64,000 nucleotides of DNA from JACVRW01 sp034664125 (lineage in GTDB: Bacteria; Actinomycetota; Thermoleophilia; Solirubrobacterales; Thermoleophilaceae), in assembly GCA_034664125.1 (NCBI GenBank), contig JAXDIG010000040.1:1-64000 (forward strand), written 5' to 3'. Shown one piece after another: positions 1-8,957 of the stretch. Made by a program: the position numbers and the translations under genes. The notes under the pieces were generated by a model that searched no databases, was not told the origin of the DNA, and saw only the letters and a list, made by a program, of their open reading frames with translations. Within the stretch, counting starts at the first letter, position 1, and each line of letters opens with the position of its first letter.

Positions 1-1
1 C

Positions 2-142
2 CTTCGCGCGATCGAGGACGAGCTGGCCGACCCGTCCGCGTGGGCCAGCCCGACCAGCAGCGAGCGGGCGACCACGCGCCATGCGGATGCGAAAAAGGCC
101 TTGGAGGAGGCCTACGCGCGCTGGGAGCAGTCCACGGTCTAG
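2..142 (+). CDS. ABC-F family ATPase, C-terminal end (partial)
   Basis: The window opens inside a reading frame that ends at a TAG at 140-142; 46 residues are visible. They form an acidic, alpha-helical tail ending in AYARWEQSTV, which resembles the C-terminal helical extension of ABC-F (EttA/Uup-like) translation ATPases, where an 'E..LADP..' segment precedes a '..LY.RWE' end. No nucleotide-binding motif is inside the window, so the family call rests on this tail alone. The stop overlaps the convergent transglycosylase stop through a shared CTAG (139-142). Confidence 0.5.
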   Translation, partial: LRAIEDELADPSAWASPTSSERATTRHADAKKALEEAYARWEQSTV

Positions 143-771
143 AGGCCGAGCTCGTCCGCGTAGTTGGCGCGGTACTCGCCCCGGCGCTCCATCACGTTCT
201 GCACGTAGGCGCGTGTCTCGGGGAACGGGATGTGCTCGGCTGATCTGAACTGGGAGGCGCCGCCGGCCTTTGCCACCCAGCTGTCGACGTTGCCGAACCC
301 CGCGTTGTAGGCGGCCACGGCCAGCGTCTCGCTTCCGCCGTAGTGGTCGATCAGGTAGCGCAGGTAGTAGCTGCCGTACGCAATGTTGATCTGCGGGGTG
401 GCGAGGTCTGACTGCTTGAAGCGGTAGCCGCCCGAGTGGCGCGCGATGAAGTCGGCCGTGTCGGGCGTGATCTGCATGAGGCCGCGCGCGCCCGCGTGCG
501 AGGTCTGGTCGCGGAAGCGCGACTCCTCGTAGATGACCGCGGCGATCAGCGCCGCGTCGACGTCCTTGTCGGAGGCCTGCTGGCGGATGATGTCGTCGTG
601 GTGCAGCGGCAGCGTGAGCTCGCGCACCGCCTCCCCGAGCGGCCCGGCGCCCGTGACGAGGGCGGCAACCGACGCTCCCACCACGGCGGCGAGCACCACC
701 AGCGCCAAGCGGCGCCGCCTGACGCGGGCTCGTGAAGGACGCCGGGCGATGCGGGCAGCGTGTGAGGTCAC
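139..771 (-). CDS. Lytic transglycosylase, SLT domain, membrane-anchored
   Basis: Predicted peptidoglycan lytic transglycosylase of 210 residues, acting outside the membrane. A basic N-terminus is followed by one hydrophobic segment (about residues 21-43), then the SLT domain. Visible motifs are the catalytic glutamate in EESRF (about residue 83), GLMQI (about 97-101) and AAYNAGFGNV. I chose GTG at 771 because it overlaps the coaE stop as GTGA and places the hydrophobic anchor at the N-terminus; the frame stays open further upstream, but that part lies inside coaE. It is likely translated together with coaE. Confidence 0.85.
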   Translation of the reverse strand: MTSHAARIARRPSRARVRRRRLALVVLAAVVGASVAALVTGAGPLGEAVRELTLPLHHDDIIRQQASDKDVDAALIAAVIYEESRFRDQTSHAGARGLMQITPDTADFIARHSGGYRFKQSDLATPQINIAYGSYYLRYLIDHYGGSETLAVAAYNAGFGNVDSWVAKAGGASQFRSAEHIPFPETRAYVQNVMERRGEYRANYADELGL

Positions 772-1346
772 TGCTCTTCGAGTGTTGCAAGTACGCGGGA
801 CAGCGTTTGCTTCAACTCGTCGAGGGAGCCGTCGTTGCGGACCGTAAAGTCCGCTCTGTCCGTCTTTTCCTGCTGTGTCAGCTGCCTCCCGGCCCGTTCG
901 GCCACGGCCGCGTGCCCGCGCGCGTCCGCTCGGCGCTGGCGGATCGCCTCGTGGGCGACCACCGCGATCGTGCTGTCGAACGCGGACTCCATGCCGGATT
1001 CGAACAGCAGCGGCACCTCCACCACCGCGACGCGGCCGTCGCCCACCTCGGCACGCCAAGCAGCCACGCGCTCGCCGACGCGCGGCCACAGCACGCCCTC
1101 GAGCCAGGCGCGAGCCTCGTCGTCACCGAAGACGCGCTCGGCGATCTTGGCGCGATCGAGCCGCCCCTCCGGGGCGACCTCGGGACCGAGCCGAGCGACG
1201 ACAGCCGCGCTCAGCTCGTCGTCCTCGAGCAGCTCGTGCACGACGGCATCCGTCGAGAGCGTGACCGCGCCCAGCTCGCCGAGCAGTCGGAGAGCTTCCG
1301 ACTTGCCGGCGCCTAGACCGCCGGTCAGCCCCACGAACGGGGCCAT
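768..1346 (-). CDS. coaE: Dephospho-CoA kinase
   Basis: Last step of coenzyme A synthesis: ATP-dependent phosphorylation of the 3'-hydroxyl of dephospho-CoA. The 192-residue protein has the usual length. The P-loop GLGAGKS lies at residues 10-16, the STDAVVHEL segment follows, and VVEVPLLFESG is the characteristic central motif. ATG at 1346 is preceded by GAGGAG, a good ribosome binding site, and lies 3 bases after the rpsA stop. coaE directly downstream of rpsA, followed by a coupled transglycosylase, suggests one leftward operon. Confidence 0.95.
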   Translation of the reverse strand: MAPFVGLTGGLGAGKSEALRLLGELGAVTLSTDAVVHELLEDDELSAAVVARLGPEVAPEGRLDRAKIAERVFGDDEARAWLEGVLWPRVGERVAAWRAEVGDGRVAVVEVPLLFESGMESAFDSTIAVVAHEAIRQRRADARGHAAVAERAGRQLTQQEKTDRADFTVRNDGSLDELKQTLSRVLATLEEQ

Positions 1347-1349
1347 GAG

Positions 1350-1740
1350 CTACTCCTCGGGCTGGTCGGCGGGAGCGTCGTCGGCCGGAGCGTCGTCGGC
1401 CGCCGGCTCATCCGGCGCGGGCGCGTCGGCGGACGCTTCCTCGGCGGGAGCGTCTTCGGCAGCAGGTGCCTCGGCCTCCTCGGCCGCGGGCGCCTCGTCT
1501 TCAACAGCAGGCGCATCCTCTTCAGCCGCGGGCGCCTCGTCTTCAACAGCAGGCGCCTCCTCCGTGGCCGCGGGCGCTTCCTCTTCAGCCGCGGGCGCCT
1601 CGTCTTCAGCCGCAGGCGCTTCCTCTTGGGCCGCGGGCGCCTCCTCTTCAGCCGCGGGCGCTTCCTCTTCGGCCGCGGGCGCCTCCTCTTCGACAGCAGG
1701 CGCCTCCTCCGCGGCCGCGGGCGCCTCCGTCTCAGCGGCG
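1350..1740 (-). repeat. 21-bp tandem repeats encoding the acidic S1 tail
   Basis: Imperfect 21-bp units encode the heptad EEEAPAA and variants (EDEAPAA, TEEAPAV) more than ten times, then relax into Asp/Ala/Pro repeats. The units differ mainly at third positions, so the array looks old and protein-selected, although slippage could still change its length between strains. Confidence 0.85.
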
Positions 1741-3071
1741 GGCGTCTCGGCGTCGGGCAGCGGCGGCGCCTCCTCGGCGGACTCGGCCGAGCCGAAGTCG
1801 GCCACCGCGGCGCGCAGGTCGTCGACGCCGCTCACCTGCGGGCCGGCGAACACGTCCTCGGAGAGGCCGAGGTCCGGCACGTCGCCGATCTCCTCGCTCA
1901 CGCCGGCGGCGGCTGCGCCGGCGGCAGCGGCGGTCTTGATGTGCTCCAGCTGCTCGGCCACCCGCTTCACGCTCAGCGACAGGCGGCGGCGCTCCGAGTC
2001 GATCTCGAGGATCTTCACTCGCACGTCCTGGCCCGGCTCGAGGATCTCGCGCGGGTTCTCGACGTGGTGATGCGCCAGCTCGCTTATGTGGACGAGCCCC
2101 TCGACGCCGTCCATGATCTCGACGAACGCCCCGAAGGTGACCACCTTGGTGACCTTGCCCTCCAGCTCGTCGCCGACCCGGTAGGTATCGATGACCCGCT
2201 GCCACGGGTCCTCCTGGGTCTGCTTGAGGCCGAGCGAGATGCGCTGGCGGTCGCGGTCGATGTCCAGCACCTTGACCGGGACCACGTCGCCGATGGCGAG
2301 GATCTCCGACGGGTGGTTCACGTGCGACCAGGACAGCTCGGAGATGTGGATCAGGCCGTCGATGCCGTCGAGGTCCACGAAGGCGCCGAAGTCCACGATG
2401 TTGGAGATCGCGCCCTCGACGATCATGCCGGGCTGCAGACGGTCCAGGATCTGCTGGCGCACCTCCTTGCGCTCCTCCTCGAGCACGGCGCGGCGCGACA
2501 GCACCACGTTGTTGCGCGAGCGGTTCAGCTCGATCACCTTGCACTCGATCTTGGTGCCGAGGAACTCGTCGAGGTTCTGCACGCGGCGGATGTCCACCAG
2601 CGAGGCGGGCAGGAAGCCGCGCACCCCGAGGTCGATGATCAGGCCGCCCTTGACGACCTCGATCACGGTGCCCTCTACGGGCTCGCCGGACTCGGCCGCG
2701 GCCTCGATCTTGCGCCAGGCCTTCTCGAAGCGGGCGCGCTTCTTGGACAGCAGCAGCCTGCCGTCCTGGTCCTCCTTGGTGAGGACGAGCGCGTCGACCT
2801 CCTCGCCCAGCTCCACCTCGTCGTGCGGGTCGACCGACTTCCGGATCGACAGCTCGCCGATCAGGATGACGCCCTCGCTCTTGTAGCCGATGTCGACCAG
2901 GACCTCGTCCTGATCGATCTGAACGACCTTGCCCGAAACCACGTCGCCCTCCTCGAAGGGGACGATGGTGGCGTCGTAGTTGGGAACGATCTGGCCGTCG
3001 ACCTCCATTAGGAGGCCGCCCGAGCCCTCGACGATGTTGGGAGGTGGGGTAAGCGTCTCTGTCTCTGGCAC
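1350..3071 (-). CDS. rpsA: 30S ribosomal protein S1
   Basis: RNA-binding ribosomal protein that helps mRNA docking. Four S1 (OB-fold) repeats are readable in order, each with a G.V..I...G..V.. core (for example GLIHISELSW in the third and GLVHISELAH in the fourth), followed by a roughly 130-residue tail of Glu/Ala/Pro repeats. I chose GTG at 3071 (573 residues) because a TACCCT box sits 10 bases upstream and the extension matches the usual short N-terminal lead before the first S1 domain. ATG at 3008 (552 residues) is the alternative. The frame continues open upstream but antisense to the neighbouring flavoprotein gene. Confidence 0.92.
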   Translation of the reverse strand: MPETETLTPPPNIVEGSGGLLMEVDGQIVPNYDATIVPFEEGDVVSGKVVQIDQDEVLVDIGYKSEGVILIGELSIRKSVDPHDEVELGEEVDALVLTKEDQDGRLLLSKKRARFEKAWRKIEAAAESGEPVEGTVIEVVKGGLIIDLGVRGFLPASLVDIRRVQNLDEFLGTKIECKVIELNRSRNNVVLSRRAVLEEERKEVRQQILDRLQPGMIVEGAISNIVDFGAFVDLDGIDGLIHISELSWSHVNHPSEILAIGDVVPVKVLDIDRDRQRISLGLKQTQEDPWQRVIDTYRVGDELEGKVTKVVTFGAFVEIMDGVEGLVHISELAHHHVENPREILEPGQDVRVKILEIDSERRRLSLSVKRVAEQLEHIKTAAAAGAAAAGVSEEIGDVPDLGLSEDVFAGPQVSGVDDLRAAVADFGSAESAEEAPPLPDAETPAAETEAPAAAEEAPAVEEEAPAAEEEAPAAEEEAPAAQEEAPAAEDEAPAAEEEAPAATEEAPAVEDEAPAAEEDAPAVEDEAPAAEEAEAPAAEDAPAEEASADAPAPDEPAADDAPADDAPADQPEE

Positions 3072-3101
3072 TGCGGCTGCAAGGGTAGCTACTCTGCGCG
3101 C
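3072..3101. promoter_or_regulatory. Divergent promoter region rpsA / flavoprotein
   Basis: Only 30 bases separate the two divergent starts. Rightward, TACTCT (3090-3095) lies 6 bases before the ATG at 3102. Leftward, TACCCT (complement of 3082-3087) lies 10 bases before the GTG at 3071. Both fit a -10 box giving a leaderless or near-leaderless transcript. No clear -35 box is seen, and a -35 for either direction would fall inside the other gene. Confidence 0.45.
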
Positions 3102-4229
3102 ATGCCGACCCGCCGCACCAAGCGCGGTGCCGACCGCACGCCTCTGTCCGGCGACGTGGACGTGCTGATCTGCGGTGCGAGCTTCGCCGGGCTGGCCGTC
3201 GCCCGGGAGCTGGCCGGCACGGGCGCGCGGGTCTTGATGCTCGACCGCTACGAGATCGGGGAGCGCCAGACCTCTGCCTGCGGGATACCGACGGAGTGGC
3301 TGCGCGCGATGGGCCTGATGGGCTCGCACCGGCAGACGTTCGGCCGCCTCGTAGTCCACACCCCGCACGGCACGGCACGCCTGGAGCTGCCCTGGACCTT
3401 CTCGACGTTCGACTACCCAGAGCTGTGCTCGCTGCTCGCGGAGCAGTCGGACGCCGAGTTCGAAACCGCCAAGATCAGCGGCCGCACGGGCAACACCGTG
3501 CACACCGACCGCGGCGACCTGACCGCCACGGTGGTGGTCGACGCGCTCGGCTGGCGCCGCGTGCTGGGCGGCGGCTATCAGCCGCCCGACGCCCCCCTGT
3601 CGCGCGGCCTCGAGGTGCATCCCCGGGGCGCCGGCGACGAGCTGGAGATCTGGATCGACCGCCGCTACGTGCCCGCCGGCTACGGCTGGAGCTTTCCCGC
3701 GGGCGACGAGCTGCGGATCGGCGTGGGCTCCTTCGACCCGCGCTTCCACGTGAAGGACACCACGGTGATGCTCGCCGAGGACCTGCGGCGCGACGCCGTT
3801 CGCTACCAGGGCAACTGGATCCCGCACCGCCTGCGCGACGCCACCGAGGACGGCGTGTTCTTCGTGGGCGACTCGGCCGGCCACTGCCTGCCGCTGACCG
3901 CCGAGGGAATCCGGACCGCGCTCTACTTCGGGATCGCCTGCGGCCGCGAGCTGCGCGCGGTGCTCGACGGCAACCTGAGCATCGCCCAGGCACTCGTGCG
4001 CTACGGCGACTTCTCCGCCTCGCACGAGTGGAAGTTCAACGCGATGCTGCGCGCCCAGCAGCTGGTCCCGCGCGTTGCGCCGCGGCTGCTCCCCCCGGGC
4101 TTGCGCGCAATGCAGTCGCGCCGCTTCCTCGATTGGGCGTTCGGGCACTACCTGGCGATCGCGCCGCCTGACTTCGTGACGGCCGGGCCACAGCCGGCCC
4201 GACGCCCGCTCGAGCGCGCGGCGGCCTAG
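3102..4229 (+). CDS. FAD-dependent oxidoreductase, geranylgeranyl reductase-like
   Basis: A 375-residue flavoprotein monooxygenase/reductase fold protein. The N-terminal Rossmann motif VLICGASFAGLAVARELA (about residues 21-38) binds the ADP part of FAD, and the second FAD motif FFVGDSAGHCLPLTAEGIRT (about 252-271) is complete. The HCLPLTAEGI form is typical of the geranylgeranyl-reductase/lycopene-cyclase side of the family, but the substrate cannot be read from sequence. The Rossmann glycines are G.S..G, a tolerated variant. ATG 3102 is probably leaderless. The stop overlaps the convergent transporter stop (CTAG, 4226-4229). Confidence 0.8.
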   Translation: MPTRRTKRGADRTPLSGDVDVLICGASFAGLAVARELAGTGARVLMLDRYEIGERQTSACGIPTEWLRAMGLMGSHRQTFGRLVVHTPHGTARLELPWTFSTFDYPELCSLLAEQSDAEFETAKISGRTGNTVHTDRGDLTATVVVDALGWRRVLGGGYQPPDAPLSRGLEVHPRGAGDELEIWIDRRYVPAGYGWSFPAGDELRIGVGSFDPRFHVKDTTVMLAEDLRRDAVRYQGNWIPHRLRDATEDGVFFVGDSAGHCLPLTAEGIRTALYFGIACGRELRAVLDGNLSIAQALVRYGDFSASHEWKFNAMLRAQQLVPRVAPRLLPPGLRAMQSRRFLDWAFGHYLAIAPPDFVTAGPQPARRPLERAAA

Positions 4230-4672
4230 TTCCGTACGACCAGGAACACGCCGGCCGCCAGCAGCGCCACCCCGAGCAACCGGGCGGGCGTGAGCTCGCG
4301 CTGCGCCAGCCCGAGGATCCCGAGCTGGTCGAGCACCACCGACATCAACAGCTGTCCCGCGATCGTGGCTGCCGTGACTCCGCCCGCGCCGAGGGTGCGC
4401 ACGGAGATCAGGACCGTGGTCACGTAGATGGCGCCCAGCAGGCCGCCGATCAGGTAGTACCAGGACAGGCCGCCGATCTCGCCGATCTGGCCGAACCCCT
4501 CGCCGGAGACGAACGTGATCCCCACGAGGGCGACCAGGCCGATCGCGAACGAGAACGACGCCGCGGGCAGGCTGCCGATGGCCTTGCCGAGCCCCGAGTT
4601 GATCGGGGCCTGCATCGCCACGAGGCCGCCCGCCACGGCCGTCGCCATCACCGCGATCGCCTTGGAGTCCAC
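4226..4672 (-). CDS. DMT/YdcZ-type (DUF606) membrane transporter
   Basis: Small integral membrane protein, 148 residues, with about five hydrophobic helices and the N-terminal signature LVAMQAPINSGLGKAIG typical of the YdcZ/DUF606 branch of the drug/metabolite transporter superfamily. Members usually have 140-150 residues and work as dimers; the substrate is unknown. GTG at 4672 shares one base with the polA stop (TAGTG), so it is probably translated from the polA message. The frame is open far upstream, but only antisense-in-phase with polA, which I ignore. Confidence 0.8.
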   Translation of the reverse strand: MDSKAIAVMATAVAGGLVAMQAPINSGLGKAIGSLPAASFSFAIGLVALVGITFVSGEGFGQIGEIGGLSWYYLIGGLLGAIYVTTVLISVRTLGAGGVTAATIAGQLLMSVVLDQLGILGLAQRELTPARLLGVALLAAGVFLVVRN

Positions 4673-7455
4673 TACTTGGCCTCCAGCCAGTTCTCGCCCA
4701 CTCCGACGTCCACCTCGAGCGGGGGGTCCATCTCGAAGGCGCCGGCCATCTCCCGCCGCACGATCTTCGAGGCCCGCTCGACCTCGTCCTCGGGCCCTTC
4801 GAACAGCAGCTCGTCGTGGATCTGGAGCACCAGGCGCGTGCTCAGCCCGGCCGTGCGGAGCTCGTCGCGCGCGCGCACCATGGCGACCTTGATGATGTCG
4901 GCGGCCGTCCCCTGGATCACCATGTTCACCGCCAGCCGCTCGCCCAGGCTGCGCGTCTGGAACTGCCGCGAGCGCAACTCGGGGACGCGCCTGATGCGCC
5001 CGAACAGCGTGGCCACGTGGCCCTCCTCGCGGGCGCGCTCGATCGTGCTGTCGATGAACTCCTTGACCTTGGGGAAGCGCTCGAGGTAGGCGTCGATGAA
5101 GTGCTGCGCCTCCTCCTTCTCGATCTGGAGGCGGTCGGCCAGACCGAACGCGGACAGGCCGTAGACGATCCCGTAGTTGACCATCTTGGCCTTCGAGCGC
5201 GTGCCCGGGTCGGTCCTGCCGCCGAGGATCGCCTCCGCCGTGGCGGTGTGCACGTCCTCGCCGCGCCGGAAGATGTCCTTGAGCACCGGCTCGTCGGCGA
5301 TGTGGGCGAGCAGCCTCAGCTCCACCTGCGAGTAGTCCGCGGAGATCAGGCGGTTTCCCGGTTCGGCGACGAAGCACGCCCTGATCTCGCGGCCCTGCTC
5401 CGTCCGTATCGGGATGTTCTGCAGGTTCGGGTTGGTGCTCGACAGCCGTCCGGTGGTGGCGGCCGTCTGGTTGAAGGTCGTGCGCAGCCGCCCGTCCGCG
5501 CCGATCAGCTCGGGGAACGCGTCCAGGTAGGTCGACTTGAGCTTCGTGACCTCGCGCCACTCCTCGATCGCCGGGATGATCTCGTGCTCGTGGCGGATCG
5601 CCTGCAGGACGCGGGCGTCCGTGGAGAAGCCGGTCTTGCCGCGGCGCTTGCGCGAGAGCCCGAGCTTCTCGAACAGGATCGGGGCCAGCTGCTGCGGCGA
5701 GCCGATCGTGAACTCCTCGCCGGCCAGGTCCCATACCCGGCGCTCCAGCTCGACCGCGCGCGCGTCGAAGCGCTGGCTGATCGCGCGCAGGCGCTCGACG
5801 TCGAGCTTCACGCCCGCGCGCTCCATCTCCACGAGCACGTCCACCAGCGGCAGCTCGATCTCGTGGAAGAGGCTGGTCAGGCCATCTTCGGCGAGCCGGT
5901 CGCGCTGGCGCTCGGCCAGCAGCCGGGTCAGCACGGCGCGCTCGGCCACGCCGTCGGCGCGCTGTGCGCCGGCACCCGGCTCGGCCGGGTGCGCAGCATT
6001 GTCTTTTATGCGCGCGCCGAGGCCCGCCTCGGTGGCCAGCTCGTCCAGCGGATAGCCGCGCCGGGCGGGGTCGATCAGGTAGGCCGCCACCATCGTGTCG
6101 TGGGCCAGCGGCGGAGCGTCGGAGGGGTCGTCCGCCATCGCGATCGTCTTCCAGTCGTGCGCCACCACGGGGTGCTCGCCGCGCGCCATCGCGAAGGCCG
6201 CCAGCGTCTCGGCCTCGGCCACCAGGACCTCGTCGCCCGCCCAGGCGGCAACGGTGAGCGGCCCGCGCGGGCCGCCGTCGAAGTCGAAGGAGGCCTGCGC
6301 CGGCCCGGCGGCCGGCGCAGGCTGCTCGTCCGCGGCGACGGGCACCTCCTGCTCCACCGCCGCCACCGCGGCCTCCTCCTCGGCGGCGAGCTCCTCCTCC
6401 AGCTCCAGCCCTTCGTCGGCGACCGCCATCACCTCGTCCGGGTCCTCGCCCGGCCGCAGGGCGGCGATCGCCACCAGCTCTCCGTCCAGCGAGCCGAGCT
6501 GGGCCAGCGGCACCTCGCGCGCCGCGACCTCCACCACCTCGTCCACTCGCTCGGCCGGGGCCGCGTCGTCCTCCCCGAGGGCCTCCTCGAGGCGCTCCAG
6601 CGGCGCCCGCAGCTCGAACTCGCGGAAGGTTTCGCGCAGCCGGGAGCGGTCCGGCTCGCGGGCGATCACCTTGCCGAAGTCGATCTCGACGTCCACGTCA
6701 CGGACGGCCGTGGCGAGCTGCTTGGAGATGCGCGCGTTCTCGGCGTGCTCGGTGAGGTTCTCCTTGCGCTTGGCGCCCGAGATCGAGTCGATGTTGGCCA
6801 GCACGCCCTCGAGGTCGCCCCACTCCTGCAGGAGCTGCGAGGCGGTCTTGTCGCCGATCCCGGGGACGCCCGGGATGTTGTCGGACGTGTCGCCCTTGAG
6901 CCCCACGAAATCGGGAATCAGCTCGGGCGGGATGCCGTAGCGGTCGAGCACGGCCTGGCGGTCGTAGATCTTCGTGTCGGTGATGCCGCGGCCGGTGGCC
7001 ATGATGCGCACGCCCGGCTGGATCAGCTGGAACAGGTCGCGGTCGCCGGTCACCACCATCACGTCGATGCCCTGCTCGCGCGCGCGGCCGGCCAGCGTGG
7101 CGATCACGTCATCGGCCTCGTAGCCCGGGACCTTCACGTTCTCGTAGCCGAAGCTGTCGACCAGCGGGTGCATGTACGGCCACTGCTCGGAGAGCAGGTC
7201 CGGGCGCTGCTCACGGTGGCCCTTGTACTCCTCGTAGATCTGCTCGCGGCCCGACATGCCCGCGTCCCAGGCCACCAGGGTGGGCTTCACCCCGTACTCG
7301 GAGATGATCTTCACCAGCATCGAGGCAAAGCCGAAGATCGCGTTCGTGGGCTGCCCCTTCGAGGTCGCGATCGACTCGGGCAGGGCGAAGAAGGCGCGGT
7401 AGACGAGACTGTTCCCGTCGATCAGGAAGAGCTCACGGGGCGTTTCGTCGGGCAC
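4672..7455 (-). CDS. polA: DNA polymerase I
   Basis: Repair and Okazaki-fragment polymerase, 927 residues. Residues 1 to about 290 form the 5'-3' nuclease (LFLIDGNSLVYRAFFALP at the start, GLKGDTSDNIPGVPGIGDKT). An acidic Glu/Ala-rich linker follows, then a 3'-5' exonuclease-like domain in which the first DxE metal site is not visible. The polymerase domain occupies about 560-927 with motif A DYSQVELR (about 706), motif B KMVNYGIVYG (about 755) and motif C QIHDELLFEG (about 880). GTG 7455 has a TACGGT box 6 bases upstream. Divergent from the malic enzyme gene. Confidence 0.97.
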   Translation of the reverse strand: MPDETPRELFLIDGNSLVYRAFFALPESIATSKGQPTNAIFGFASMLVKIISEYGVKPTLVAWDAGMSGREQIYEEYKGHREQRPDLLSEQWPYMHPLVDSFGYENVKVPGYEADDVIATLAGRAREQGIDVMVVTGDRDLFQLIQPGVRIMATGRGITDTKIYDRQAVLDRYGIPPELIPDFVGLKGDTSDNIPGVPGIGDKTASQLLQEWGDLEGVLANIDSISGAKRKENLTEHAENARISKQLATAVRDVDVEIDFGKVIAREPDRSRLRETFREFELRAPLERLEEALGEDDAAPAERVDEVVEVAAREVPLAQLGSLDGELVAIAALRPGEDPDEVMAVADEGLELEEELAAEEEAAVAAVEQEVPVAADEQPAPAAGPAQASFDFDGGPRGPLTVAAWAGDEVLVAEAETLAAFAMARGEHPVVAHDWKTIAMADDPSDAPPLAHDTMVAAYLIDPARRGYPLDELATEAGLGARIKDNAAHPAEPGAGAQRADGVAERAVLTRLLAERQRDRLAEDGLTSLFHEIELPLVDVLVEMERAGVKLDVERLRAISQRFDARAVELERRVWDLAGEEFTIGSPQQLAPILFEKLGLSRKRRGKTGFSTDARVLQAIRHEHEIIPAIEEWREVTKLKSTYLDAFPELIGADGRLRTTFNQTAATTGRLSSTNPNLQNIPIRTEQGREIRACFVAEPGNRLISADYSQVELRLLAHIADEPVLKDIFRRGEDVHTATAEAILGGRTDPGTRSKAKMVNYGIVYGLSAFGLADRLQIEKEEAQHFIDAYLERFPKVKEFIDSTIERAREEGHVATLFGRIRRVPELRSRQFQTRSLGERLAVNMVIQGTAADIIKVAMVRARDELRTAGLSTRLVLQIHDELLFEGPEDEVERASKIVRREMAGAFEMDPPLEVDVGVGENWLEAK

Positions 7456-7461
7456 CGCGTA

Positions 7462-7486
7462 ACCGTATCGACGCGGCCCGTATGAT
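7462..7486. promoter_or_regulatory. Divergent -10 boxes for polA and malic enzyme
   Basis: Leftward TACGGT (complement of 7462-7467) ends 6 bases before the polA GTG. Rightward TATGAT (7481-7486), one mismatch from TATAAT, ends 13 bases before ATG 7500, which would give a leader of about 6 bases. If the rightward box is used, the upstream in-frame ATG at 7482 lies inside the promoter, which decides the start at 7500. Confidence 0.5.
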
Positions 7487-7499
7487 CGCTGGCCGAGCT

Positions 7500-8957
7500 A
7501 TGGCCACTCCATCGGCACAGTTTTCGCTCACGCTGCGGGTCGAGCTCCCGCAGAAGCCCAGCGGCGTGCTCGGCCGGGTGACCACCGCGATCACGCGAGC
7601 GGGCGGGGCGATCGTGGCGGTGGACACCGTCGAGGCGCGGGGCGACCACACGCTGCGCGAGATCACGGTGGAGTGCTCGAGCGTCGAGCACCGCGGCGAC
7701 GTCATCTCGGCGGTCCAGTCGGTGAAGCCAGCCCGGGTCGTCGAGATCACCGACCGCACGTTCGAGGTGCACCGCCGCGGCAAGATCCACACCGGCCTCA
7801 ACATCCCGCTCAAGTCGCGCGACGACCTCTCGATGGCCTACACGCCCGGCGTCGCGCGCGTGTGCACCGCGATCGCGGAGAACCGCCAGAAGGCGTTCAA
7901 GTACACGATCAAGGCGAACACGGTGGCGGTGGTGTCCGACGGCACCGCGGTGCTGGGCCTGGGGGACATCGGCCCCGAGGCGGCGATGCCCGTCATGGAG
8001 GGCAAGGCGATGCTCTTCAAGGAGTTCGCCGACGTCGACGCCTTCCCGATCTGCCTCAACACCAAGGACACCGACGAGATCGTGGAGACGGTGATGCGCA
8101 TCTCGCCCACGTTCGGCGGCATCAACCTCGAGGACATCTCGTCGCCGCGCTGCTTCGAGATCGAGCAGCGCCTCCAGGAGGCGCTCGACATCCCGGTCTT
8201 CCACGACGATCAGCACGGCACCGCGATCGTCACGCTCGCGGCGCTGATCAACGCCTGCCGCCTGACCGGGCGCCACATGAAGGACCTCCAGGTGCTGATG
8301 GTCGGCGCCGGCGCCGCCGGGGTGGCGGTCGCCAAGATCCTGATGGACGCCGGCGTGACCTCGATCGTCGCCTGCGACCGCTTCGGGGCGATCCACACCG
8401 GCCGCGACGACTACGAGGCAGGCTCGATGAACGCGCCCAAGCGCTGGCTGGCGGAGAACACCAACGACGGCCGCCGCGACGGCACCCCGCGCGAGGTGAT
8501 CGAGGGCATGGACCTGTTCATCGGCCTGTCCGGCCCGGGCATCATCAGCGCCTCCGACCTGGAGAAGATGAACGCCGACCCGTTCGTGTTCGCGATGGCC
8601 AATCCGAACCCGGAGGTGCGCCCGGAGGAGGCCGCGCCTTACGTGCGCGTGATGGCCACGGGCCGCTCCGACTACCCGAACCAGATCAACAACGTGCTGG
8701 CCTTCCCCGGCGTGTTCCGCGGCGCCCTCGACGCCCGCGCGACGGCGATCACGGAGGAGATGAAGCTCGCGGCCGCGCGCGGCATCGCCGGCACAGTGCA
8801 GGACGACGAGCTGGACGAGGACTACATCATTCCGAGCGTGTTCAACCGCGAGGTGGCGCGCCAGGTGGCCAACGCCGTCCGGGACGTGGCGGAGCGGTCC
8901 AGCGACACGATCGACGCGACGGAGCAGCCGACCGTGGAGCGAGCTGTCGTCACCTGA
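7500..8957 (+). CDS. NAD(P)-dependent malic enzyme with N-terminal ACT domain
   Basis: Oxidative decarboxylation of malate to pyruvate, linking the citric acid cycle to gluconeogenic precursors. The 485-residue protein begins with an ACT regulatory domain (about residues 1-75; LPQKPSGVLGRVTTAITRAG), followed by the malic enzyme core: AYTPGVARVC (tyrosine general acid), TIKANTVAVVSDGTAVLGLG, PVFHDDQHGTAIV (metal site) and the NAD-binding VGAGAAGVAVAKILMDAG. ANPNPEV is intact. The ACT domain suggests allosteric control by a small ligand. Start at 7482 would add six residues. The stop overlaps the next start as TGATG. Confidence 0.93.
   Translation: MATPSAQFSLTLRVELPQKPSGVLGRVTTAITRAGGAIVAVDTVEARGDHTLREITVECSSVEHRGDVISAVQSVKPARVVEITDRTFEVHRRGKIHTGLNIPLKSRDDLSMAYTPGVARVCTAIAENRQKAFKYTIKANTVAVVSDGTAVLGLGDIGPEAAMPVMEGKAMLFKEFADVDAFPICLNTKDTDEIVETVMRISPTFGGINLEDISSPRCFEIEQRLQEALDIPVFHDDQHGTAIVTLAALINACRLTGRHMKDLQVLMVGAGAAGVAVAKILMDAGVTSIVACDRFGAIHTGRDDYEAGSMNAPKRWLAENTNDGRRDGTPREVIEGMDLFIGLSGPGIISASDLEKMNADPFVFAMANPNPEVRPEEAAPYVRVMATGRSDYPNQINNVLAFPGVFRGALDARATAITEEMKLAAARGIAGTVQDDELDEDYIIPSVFNREVARQVANAVRDVAERSSDTIDATEQPTVERAVVT

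Noticed and set aside
3072..4148. Upstream extension of rpsA to 4148
   Set aside because: The frame stays open only because it is antisense to the flavoprotein gene; S1 proteins do not have such a lead.
4816..7485. 889-codon rightward open frame opposite polA
   Set aside because: Fully antisense to polA, whose catalytic motifs are intact; His/Leu/Val-rich mirror composition.
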